Source of the DNA: Pirellulales bacterium | Lineage (GTDB): Bacteria > Planctomycetota > Planctomycetia > Pirellulales > JAICIG01 | NCBI GenBank assembly: GCA_035533075.1 | Contig: DATLUO010000015.1 | Coordinates: 1-37,601 of the forward strand | DNA: 37,601 nucleotides | Direction of reading: 5' to 3' | Part shown: in pieces, positions 9,701 through 16,700 of the stretch | How the letters are laid out: each line of letters begins with the position of its first letter | How positions within the stretch are numbered: the first letter of the stretch is position 1 | Notes under the pieces: model-generated | Database searches by the model: none | What the model was told of the DNA's origin: nothing | What the model saw: the letters and a program-made list of their open reading frames with translations, nothing else | Made by a program: the position numbers and the translations under genes

Positions 9701-9859
9701 GGTGGCGAGGTGTACCTCGAACTTCCACCGGAGCACGAGCTTGACCTGGGATTAGCCACCGATCTGCACGCGGTCCGCGGCTGCCAGGATCGCGCGCCGG
9801 GGTGTCTGCAACTAACTTCCGCGCCGCCACGTGCCAGTCATCTAAGCAGTATCGCTTAA
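6764..9859 (+). CDS. nirBD: single-chain assimilatory nitrite reductase, NirB-NirD fusion
   Basis: This 1031-residue protein should reduce nitrite to ammonium with NAD(P)H. It starts at ATG 6764, preceded by GAAGGTGAT, and MIRSNTKTVVVIGNGMVG is a natural NirB N-terminus. Upstream codons belong to the palindrome. Domains in order are FAD/NAD(P)-binding Rossmann folds (VVIGNGMVG near residue 9 and AVIGGGLLGLEAA near residue 150), a BFD-like [2Fe-2S] domain (CQVCSC and GCTKAGTGCGGC, about 418-460), and the ferredoxin-like and sirohaem/[4Fe-4S] reductase domains (CVGSTWC near 637, SGCVRECAEA near 676). A NirD Rieske-fold domain follows (about 883-990). Unlike E. coli NirD, it keeps the CPH and CPLH ligand pairs, so it may hold a Rieske cluster. 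The junction between NirB and NirD parts is encoded by a palindromic element at 9325-9395. The last ~20 residues may also be repeat-derived. Confidence 0.94.
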   Translation: MIRSNTKTVVVIGNGMVGHRFCEKLVEFDKLHQYKIVTFCEEPRAAYDRVGLTSFFAHRDAEKLMLARLDWYREHDIDLNIGDRANKIDRKHRRVFSDRGREIPYDFVVLATGSYPFVPQVPGIKQPGVFVYRTIDDLERIIAYGEKVSRAAVIGGGLLGLEAAKASYDLGLETHVVEFAPRLMPRQIDESGSKLLVEKIERLGVRVHLNKSTKEVLGHGGVEGLIFNDDARLDVGMIVVSAGIRPRDELARDCGLTVGERGGVVVDDALQTSDPQVLAIGEVASHRGMVYGLVAPGYEMAEIAAANFCGDERAFTGADLSTKLKLMGVDVASFGRHEAPPEEARGLVYEDPFGGVYKKLLFSHDGTRLVGGILVGDAADYGRLLALTKSGQPLPVPPGELILGKKDAAAGAGLDDACQVCSCNNVSKAQICRAIREQGLTDLGAVKGCTKAGTGCGGCLPLVSDLLAAELTAAGKAVSKRLCEHFAYTRQELFEIVKIRGIKTFAEMIAGHGQGHGCEICKPAVASILASLWNENVLAPPHQTLQDTNDRFLANVQRDGSYSVVPRVPGGEITPEKLIVLGQVARKFGLYSKITGGQRVDLFGAKLHQLPDIWEELVEAGFESGHAYGKALRTVKSCVGSTWCRYGVQDSVGFAIRVEERYRGIRAPHKIKAAVSGCVRECAEAQGKDFGLIATEQGYNLYVCGNGGAKPRHAELLAADLDEDTAIKYIDRFLMYYIHTADRLTRTSVWLEKMDGGIDHLRAVIVDDKLGICDELERQIQFLVDSYRCEWAEVVNDPERRRWFKQFVNTDETEPGIELVTERGQQRPADWPKNFDFVPLEQVKLNGHGVRQPGVAELVRVPDVNRGDGRTSHEVCYGPATSWVNVGRVEDFPLEGGAAVKYGKCQLAVFQFASRGEWYATQNMCPHKRAFVLSRGIIGDQAGVPKVACPLHKKTFALETGECLSGEDYSIRVFPVKVEGGEVYLELPPEHELDLGLATDLHAVRGCQDRAPGCLQLTSAPPRASHLSSIA
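9325..9395. repeat. palindromic element (family E) at the NirB-NirD junction
   Basis: Arms 9325-9350 and 9370-9395 pair at 22 of 26 positions. Each arm is also a small hairpin by itself, AACTC-GTGA-GAGTT on the left and GACTTC-TCAC-GAAGTC (as read on the plus strand in the right arm), and the differences between arms keep these inner stems paired. It is translated without a stop as the linker between the two domains. Confidence 0.88.
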
Positions 9860-9887
9860 GTATGTGGCACGACAGGCGCAGCGTGCC
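9826..9887. repeat. stem-loop forming sequence at the nirBD 3' end
   Basis: GTGCCA at 9831-9836 can pair with TGGCAC at 9865-9870 with TAAG/CTTA pairing inside, and GGCAC at 9866 can alternatively pair with GTGCC near 9883-9887. The nirBD stop codon (9857-9859) lies inside. There is no T-run, so this may be another repeat element rather than a classical terminator. Confidence 0.45.
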
Positions 9888-10065
9888 GTCTCGCGTTGCC
9901 CTGCTGATGAAAAATTCCGCAGACGTATCGTACTGTGGACAAATAACTTAGCACACGTCGGCGGGTGCAGGCCGGGCCGTGACAAACCGTTTGGAACGCC
10001 GTTTTCATAAGCGTCGAGATTCAGCAGTCAATCACATGGTCTACTGGCGAGATCCGAAGGCCATA

Positions 10066-11832
10066 ATGGCAGGTGGGCTACTCCTCGACGATTCAATAAA
10101 CACCGCCGACACCGACAGGTCTGATTTCGCCGAACGACTTGTTCGCCCGCTCAGGTTTCGCTACGCGGTGGTCTTCGTGGCGGTGGCGTCGTTGTTGCTG
10201 GCCGACCAGGCTGTCATTCAACCGCTGTTGGTGCGGCTGAATGGCTATGCGCCCGTCATCAACCTGGCCGGGCGTCAGCGGATGCTGAGCCAGAAACTGG
10301 CGAAACAATCACTCGCGATTGAGTTCGGCGTCGGTGAATCATCGGCGGCAGCCCGTCGCCGTGAGTTGTCGAAGACCGTCGAGCAGTGGTCGACGGCGCA
10401 TCGCGTCTTGCGCGACGGCGACGCTCGACGAGGAATCTCGCCCATAACCACTCCGCAGATTGCCGCGGCGTTACGAGACTTGGAGCCGGACTTTGCCGCC
10501 ATGCGAGCGGCGGCCAGCCAACTGGCCGCAGTGCATGAACCGTCGCAGTGGCTGGGGCAGAGCCTAAGCGATGCCCCGGCGCCTCAAACCGGGACATCGC
10601 CTGGCCGCATCGTCCAGGCGCAGACTGAGCCGTTCACAGGCCAGGCTCTGCCCCAGCCACCGGTCGAGCGCATCGCGAATGCCGACTCGCCGTCCGACCG
10701 TATGGCGCTGGTACGTGCGGTTCTCGACCATGAAGCCGACTACTTGTCGGGCATGGAGCGCGTGGTCGCCATGCTCGAGGCGGAGGCCCAGCAACAGGTG
10801 GCGTGGCTTCGTCTGTGCGCCCTCGCGGCGGTGGTGATGGCCATCCTGCTCCTGGCCAGTCTGTATGCCTTCGTCCTGCGGCCGGCGACGACGCTCATTC
10901 GGCAACAGTTGCGAATGCTTGCGGCGAGCGACGACCGCCATCGGGCGCTGGCAGAGTTGCTGCGCCGCGCACGCGACGAGCTGGAACTGCGTGTCGCTGA
11001 ACGAACGTCGGAGCTGAGCCAGGCCAACACGGCCCTGGAGTGGGAGATGCGACATCGCCAGCACGTTGAAACGCGCGTGCGGCGGCTTTCCTCGAACCTG
11101 GCGCATGCCACGCGGATTACGGCGCTGGGACAGCTCGCCACGGGGTTGGCCCACGAGTTGAACCAACCGCTCGGCGCCATCGCCAACTATGCCGGTGTCT
11201 GCGAACTGCTCCTTGAAGAGGAACTGCACGACAACCACGCTTCGCGCCGCGCCATCAGCGAGGTGAAGCGATCGGCGTTGCGGGCGGGCGAAATCGTGCG
11301 GCGGATGCGCAATTTCGTGCGGCGCGGCGCCGACCAGGCGTCGCGAGTCGACTTAAACGGTCTCGTGAGAGAAGTCGCCGAATTGTGCGACCCCGAGTTG
11401 CGGCGCAGCGACGTCGAGCTGACTCTCAATTTGTGCGGCGAGGCATTGGTCGTCGCCGATCCGATTCAGATTCAGCAAGTGCTGGTGAATCTGGTTCAGA
11501 ACGCCCTGCAAGCCATGCGCGACGTCGACGGCCGCAAAATCGTCGGCATTCGCACGTCGGTGGCCGCGGGCGGCGCGCAGGTCGATGTGGCGGATTCGGG
11601 CCCCGGTTTTCCGGACGAGGGCCGCGACGACCCGTTCGCGCCGTTCTTCTCCACCAAGGACGACGGCCTGGGAATGGGGCTGTCGATCAGCCAAACGATT
11701 GTCGAACAACATCAGGGGCGCATCTGGGCGGGCAATCGCCCGGCCGGCGGCGCGATCGTCAGCTTCTGTTTGCCACTTGCTCCAAACCATGACACCCCAA
11801 ACCGCGCCACCGCCCACAGTCTTTGTGGTTGA
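10066..11832 (+). CDS. membrane histidine kinase with NIT/PilJ-type sensor domain
   Basis: This 588-residue sensor kinase has a first membrane helix at about residues 32-48 and an extracytoplasmic PilJ/NarX-like sensor containing NLAGRQRMLSQKLAKQSL, the P-box-like motif of this family. A second helix lies at about 250-268, followed by a short coiled coil. The HisKA domain has the phosphoacceptor in GLAHELNQPLGAIANYAG, and the HATPase domain has LVNLVQNALQAM, DSGPGFPD and GMGLSISQ. ATG 10066 is preferred because GAAGG lies 5 bases upstream; GTG 9979 or ATG 10036 would add residues without homology. It follows nirBD and overlaps the response regulator by 44 nt, so sensing nitrate or nitrite is a fair inference. 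The sensor domain contains a 39-codon stretch bounded by the inverted repeat 10546-10662, apparently an inserted palindromic element. The kinase core resembles FixL/NtrB-like enzymes. Confidence 0.9.
   Translation: MAGGLLLDDSINTADTDRSDFAERLVRPLRFRYAVVFVAVASLLLADQAVIQPLLVRLNGYAPVINLAGRQRMLSQKLAKQSLAIEFGVGESSAAARRRELSKTVEQWSTAHRVLRDGDARRGISPITTPQIAAALRDLEPDFAAMRAAASQLAAVHEPSQWLGQSLSDAPAPQTGTSPGRIVQAQTEPFTGQALPQPPVERIANADSPSDRMALVRAVLDHEADYLSGMERVVAMLEAEAQQQVAWLRLCALAAVVMAILLLASLYAFVLRPATTLIRQQLRMLAASDDRHRALAELLRRARDELELRVAERTSELSQANTALEWEMRHRQHVETRVRRLSSNLAHATRITALGQLATGLAHELNQPLGAIANYAGVCELLLEEELHDNHASRRAISEVKRSALRAGEIVRRMRNFVRRGADQASRVDLNGLVREVAELCDPELRRSDVELTLNLCGEALVVADPIQIQQVLVNLVQNALQAMRDVDGRKIVGIRTSVAAGGAQVDVADSGPGFPDEGRDDPFAPFFSTKDDGLGMGLSISQTIVEQHQGRIWAGNRPAGGAIVSFCLPLAPNHDTPNRATAHSLCG
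10546..10662. repeat. palindromic element (family D) in frame inside the kinase sensor domain
   Basis: Arms 10546-10565 and 10643-10662 pair at 19 of 20 positions (GGCTGGGGCAGAGCCT core). Inside lie two smaller hairpins, 10570-10579 with 10589-10598 and CGCCTGG/CCAGGCG near 10599-10620. The whole element spans 117 bases, exactly 39 codons, with no stop in the kinase frame. One arm recurs alone near 19013-19032. Confidence 0.9.
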
Positions 11833-12445
11833 CGACGATCAGCAAATGCGCGAATCGCTCGTCATGCTGATCGAGACGATGGGGTATCCCGCGCGCGGTT
11901 TTGCCACGGCGGGGGCGTTTCATCGGACCTATCTGCGCCAATGGCCCGGCTGCCTGGTGCTCGACGTGCGGTTGCCGGGCAAAAGCGGAGTGGAGCTGTA
12001 CGAGCAGTTGGTCCGTGAAGAAAAGCGGCTGCCCGTGATCTTCATCACCGCCCACGCCGACGTGACGACCGCGGTGGCGGCCATGAAGACCGGGGCCATC
12101 GAGTTTTTGGAAAAGCCGTTCGACCGTCAGACGCTGCTGGAGCGCATCGAACGGGCGTTGGCGCTCGACGCCGACTGGCGCCGGCGGCAGGCGAACTTCG
12201 ACGCGATCGACGCCCGGATCGCGCGACTGAACGGCCGCGATCGCGAAACGTTGCAGTTCATCCTGGCGGGCGAATCGAACAAAGTCATGGCGGCCAGGCT
12301 GTTCATCTCCGAACGGGCGGTGGAAATGCGCCGGGCCGTCATCATGCGCAAGGTCGGTGTATCGTCGTTGGCCGAACTGATCGACGTGGCCGTGACTCAC
12401 CGGCTGCTGGCCGAAATTTCCACCGTGTCCGACGTTGCTCGGTAG
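11789..12445 (+). CDS. FixJ-like two-component response regulator
   Basis: This 218-residue regulator begins at ATG 11789, inside the 3' end of the kinase gene in another frame. Its receiver domain (about 9-125) shows the acidic pair VVDDDQQ, the phosphoacceptor aspartate in CLVLDVRLPGKSG, the conserved threonine in FITAHADVTT, and the lysine in FLEKPFD. The C-terminal LuxR/FixJ-type helix-turn-helix is recognisable in LNGRDRETLQFILAGESNKV and RLFISERAVEMRRAVIMRKV. The canonical 'ANK' of the recognition region is altered to SNK, and the domain is otherwise normal in length. It should be phosphorylated by the overlapping kinase and control the nitrate genes, but its targets are inferred only from position. 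Confidence 0.92.
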   Translation: MTPQTAPPPTVFVVDDDQQMRESLVMLIETMGYPARGFATAGAFHRTYLRQWPGCLVLDVRLPGKSGVELYEQLVREEKRLPVIFITAHADVTTAVAAMKTGAIEFLEKPFDRQTLLERIERALALDADWRRRQANFDAIDARIARLNGRDRETLQFILAGESNKVMAARLFISERAVEMRRAVIMRKVGVSSLAELIDVAVTHRLLAEISTVSDVAR

Positions 12446-12487
12446 CTGACTTGTTGCCTCGGCCCGCTTGCCATAGAATCCGTCCGC

Positions 12488-13408
12488 CTAATCGACAGCC
12501 TGCTCCCGGTGCGGCCGGCGCGCCTTGTAGGCTTCGATGGCGGTTACAGACCGCTGCTTGTGCTCGGCCGGCGCCATCGACAACGCAAGTTCGCCGTGTT
12601 TGACGGCGGCGTCGAAATCGCCCGCCGCGGCGCAAGCGGCGGCCAGCGTGTGAATGAAGCGCCAATCGCTCCAGCCGGCCAGCTCACAGGCCCTCGTGCA
12701 ATCGGCAATGGCCTGGTCGAAGTCCCGCTTGGCCCGCCAGGCGAGGCCGCGGTTGTGATAGGCCAAGGCGTGCTTGGGGTCGAGCCGCAGGGCTGCGTCG
12801 TAGTCGGCAATGGCTTGGTCGAAGTCCTGCTTGGCGTGCTGGGCGGTGCCGCGCATGCGGTAGGCCAAGGCGTACCTTGGGGCGACCCGGATGGCTTCGT
12901 TGTAGTCGGCAATGGCCCTGTCGAGGTCCTGCTTCTTTTGCCAGGCGAGCCCGCGATTGTAGTAGGCCAAGGCCAGCTTTGGGTCGAGCCGCAGGGCTTC
13001 GCTGTAGTCGGCGATGGCGTCGTCGTATTCGCCTTTCGCATGCCGCACGATTCCGCGGCAGGTGTAGGCCGACGCCGCTTTGTGAGCCACGGCGATTTGC
13101 CGCGTGAAGTGGTCGACGGCCTGGCTATACGGCACCACATTGCCGGCCTCGACCCATCCACGGACCCGGCCCGACTCCAACCACAGCCAGTCGCCCTTCA
13201 CCTGTCCGACTTGGTAGACACGAAAGGCCGTCCCATCATCGACGACCTTGTTGGCGACCTTCAACGGTTTGGCGTACCTGGTAATGACCTGTTCGCCAAC
13301 CGACGCCGCCGGCGACTGGGGCAGCGAAACGGGTGCCGCCCGGCCGCGCATCTGGGCCTCGACCAGCGAGGGAGACAATACGACAAGGAAAAAAACAAGA
13401 CGCATCAT
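12488..13408 (-). CDS. secreted SH3-like/TPR repeat protein
   Basis: This is a 306-residue protein with a cleavable signal peptide (MMRLVFFLVVLSPSLVEAQ). An SH3-like domain follows (about 40-95, with YQVGQVKGDWLWLESGRVRG), then at least four TPR units (about 108-280, repeats of the form A..YNRG.A...K.D.D.AIADY.EA.R.DP). TPR proteins mediate protein contacts, and no enzymatic motif is seen. It is convergent with the response regulator gene, 42 bp away. The gene at 24492-25109 encodes a shorter relative with the same order of domains and the shared pattern GDW...GW...VV...AIDYF.RQLA. Codons across the TPR region are highly repetitive at the DNA level, suggesting recent internal duplication. Confidence 0.85.
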   Translation of the reverse strand: MMRLVFFLVVLSPSLVEAQMRGRAAPVSLPQSPAASVGEQVITRYAKPLKVANKVVDDGTAFRVYQVGQVKGDWLWLESGRVRGWVEAGNVVPYSQAVDHFTRQIAVAHKAASAYTCRGIVRHAKGEYDDAIADYSEALRLDPKLALAYYNRGLAWQKKQDLDRAIADYNEAIRVAPRYALAYRMRGTAQHAKQDFDQAIADYDAALRLDPKHALAYHNRGLAWRAKRDFDQAIADCTRACELAGWSDWRFIHTLAAACAAAGDFDAAVKHGELALSMAPAEHKQRSVTAIEAYKARRPHREQAVD

Positions 13409-13783
13409 AGAACCCGTCAGTTTGCCGAGAGAGCATTGGCACCCGCCGCAACGCAGCCCGCGTGCCCGTGATCTGCGCGGCGCGGTTTTTTTCGGAAAGC
13501 CGAAGTGACTCTGCCAATTTCAATCTTCGCCGGCCCTCGACTGCTGCTGATATGTCGCGCAGTACCGCCCAATTGTAATGCCGCCGCGGCGTCATGTCTG
13601 CGTGCGGCTCTACTTCACGCGGACCGCGTCACGAACGTGGCGCAGCGTTCCTAGGCCGCCAAAACCGGGTGACGGCTTGTAATCGGGGCAAGAAGTTGCG
13701 TGGCGCTCCGCGCTTAATTATAATCCGCGTCACAATCGTCCCATCCCTTCTGGCCCCATCGCCCCATCCGCGGAAACTTTGCT
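13409..13783. other. intergenic region with dispersed repeat and amylase promoter
   Basis: Positions 13448-13580 hold a copy of the dispersed repeat also found at 6330-6600 (shared cores GCCCGCGTGCCCG, TCGGAAAGCCGAAG). The rest has the promoter described at 13696-13724. No gene is supported. Confidence 0.75.
13696..13724 (+). promoter_or_regulatory. sigma-70-like promoter of the amylase-like gene
   Basis: TTGCGT (13696-13701), a 17-base spacer and a perfect TATAAT (13719-13724) stand 60 bp before the GTG start at 13784 in an AT-rich patch of otherwise GC-rich DNA. Confidence 0.55.
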
Positions 13784-16700
13784 GTGAATCGCACCCCATT
13801 CGGCACTCGCCGCCGTCCGGCCCGCAAGGCCGCCCGCCGCCCACGTCGGCTCATTCGAGAAGTTTTGGAAATACGGTTGGTTCTCGATGTTTCGGCCCCG
13901 CCCATTCTGCAATGGTTCGAGGGGAGCTATAACACGATCGAACAACGAGTGCCCGATATCTTCGCAGCCGGTTACGGCGCCGTGCTCACGCCGCCGCCCG
14001 GACGGGCCGACTCGGGCAACCAGTCGGTCGGCTACGATGTCTACAACCGCTTCGACCTCGGCAGCCCCGGCGACCCCACGCTGTACGGCACCGAGACCGG
14101 CCTGAAGGCGATGGTCGCCGCCATCCACCAGACGGGCGCCAGCTACTACAGCGACCTCGTCTGGAACCACGACGGCTTCGAGAACCTGGGCACGCCCGGC
14201 TTTGCGGCGTCGGGCGGCTACCCTGGCTTCGCGCTCACGCTCAATCCCTCCAACAACGACGCCGGCTACAACGACATCGACGGCGATTTCCACAGCGCCT
14301 ACGACACCAGCACCACGGGCATGCGGCTGTCGGGCCTGATCGACATCGCCCAAGAGAAGAACTACCAGTTCATCCGCAACCCGGTCGGTCCGAACCCGAT
14401 GAACCTGCCGGCCGGCACGACGCCGCTCAACGGCCGCCTGGCCAATGTGCCCGATCCGAACAACGCCCGCTTCTATCCCGACCAGAACCTGCCGCCGATC
14501 ACGGTGAACGACCCGGCCACCGGCGAGTACAACCTGAAGATTTACCCGTTCAACAACGCCCAGCCGCTCGACGGCACGCCGGTGGCAGAGAACGCCCTGG
14601 GCTATTTGATGCGCTATGCGCAGTGGATGGTGCAGACCATCGGCGTGGACGGTTTTCGCCTCGACGCGGCGAAGAACATGCCGTCTTGGGTGCTCAACTA
14701 TTACGATCAGGCCGTCTACCGTTCGTCGGACCGCACGCTTTTGAACGGCAGCCAGGAACCGATCTTCGGCTTCAGCGAGGTCTACGACGGCGACAAGAGT
14801 TTGCTGCAACAGTACGTCAACAAAGACATCAACCCCAATGACCCGAGCACGGTGGGCGGCAACCGCGACGTGCTCGATTTTCCCCTCTTTTTCGCCCTGC
14901 AAAGCAACCTCACCAGCAACGGCTACCAGAACAACTGGTACAACGTCGTCAACGCCAGCCAAGACTCGCAAGACGACGGCCTGGCCAACAACGGCTCCGA
15001 AGGCGTCTCCTTCGTCAGCAGCGCCGACAACGGCCCGCCTTATCTCGACAACGTGGCCTACGCCTACACCCTCACGCGGCCGGGCAACACCATCGTCTAC
15101 GACAACGGGCACGAGTTCGGCAACAACCGCTCCTTTCCGGCGGACGGCCGCGGCGACGCGCTGGGCGGACTCTACGGCGACACCATCACCAGCCTAGTCA
15201 ACATCCGTGACACTCACCCCGACGGCAACTACGACCAGCGCTACATCGACAACAACGTGCTCGTCTACGAACGTGATGACTCGATGCTCGTCGGCCTCAA
15301 CAACCGGCTTGACAGCGGCTACGACAACCGAACGGTCCACACCGACTTCGCCCCCGGCACCTATCTGGTCGAGCTGACCGGCAACGCCGGAAATCCGAGC
15401 ACCAACGAGGATGGCAATGTTCGTCCGCTCTTGCAGGTCGACCAGTACGGCAACGTCAACTTGAACGTGCCGCGCAACCAGGACGACGGCAACTTCACCG
15501 GTGACGGTTATGTGATTTACGCCCCCGCGTCGCCTCAAGGCAATCTGACCATAAATGGCCTCGATCACGTCATTCCCGGCGACACGCCGACGACCGACAC
15601 CAACGGCAGCGCCCGGCTCTCGCCGATCGACGTCGTCACCGGCAACACCTTCCAGATCCAACTCGACACCAACAACGTCAACCTGCTGGCCAACCCGCAA
15701 TTTCACGATCAGGATGCCAACGGCGACAACGCACTCTACAAGATCGACGGCGGCGTAGACGCCACGGGCAGCGGTTTTGTCGACACTACGCCCGGCGACG
15801 CGGCCTATGGCTTCCAGCAGTTCACCACGCTTCACAATCCCGGTTATTTCAGCGCCGACGGCGATGGCGAGTATCTCCAGACCATCGACACTTCGAAGCT
15901 GTCGAACGGCTACCACTACATCGACGTGCGCGCTTTCCGCCACCGCGACCCTGGCGAGCCGCCCATCTTCACCGACTTCAAGGTGACGATCTATGTCGAC
16001 CGCTCGCCTACCGTGTCGAAGGTCGTCAGCCTTACCGATGTGACACCGGGCGACAACGAGGACGAGGTGCTGACGGTCCGATCGACCGACATGCTCGCCA
16101 ACAACGTTCACGTCTTCTTCGACCTGCCGGCCGGCCTGACCGACTCGCAGATCCTCAGCATGGTAGGCAGTGCCAATCAGGCCACGCAGATCGACCGCGA
16201 CCTGTGGACCATGGAAATGACCGGCCTGACCAGTGGAAACCACGTGGCCACGGTCGTTTCTTACCAGGTCGACGGCAGCGCCAGTATCCAGCGGTTCCCC
16301 GGCTTGTTTACCTCGACGATTTACGGCTCCGGCCTCGGCGACCTCGACTTCGACGGCAAGATCGACGCCAACGACGTCGAGTTATTTGGCCGGGTGCTGG
16401 AAAGCCACAACACGCAGTTCAATCCGGCCGCCGATCTCAACGGCGACGGGCAAATCGACAGCACCGACCTGATCTTGCTGTACCCCACGCTCTTGGCGGC
16501 CCATGCCGACGCCGCCACCCTGGCCGCTTTCCAGCAGTTGCTCGGCCCCGCTGCCGGCGGCGATACGGTCCTGGAAGGAACGAATCTGACGCTGTCGGCG
16601 AACGAGCCGACGGGCACGACACCGCCCTTGAGCTTCTCATGGGCTTTGAACGACGACGGCAATTTCGGCGATGCCACAGGGGTTTCGCCCACGCTCACCT

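Noticed and set aside
6584-9736. A very long open frame on the minus strand opposite nirBD
   Set aside because: It is the antisense of nirBD, its product is low-complexity-like and has no domain; the plus-strand product has complete nitrite reductase motifs.
12509-13471. Plus-strand frame opposite the TPR gene
   Set aside because: Its repeats are simply the reverse of the TPR codons; the minus-strand product has a signal peptide and TPR consensus.
13730-15112. Long minus-strand open frame opposite the amylase gene
   Set aside because: Repetitive valine/arginine-rich translation mirrors GC-rich codons of the real gene; no domain.
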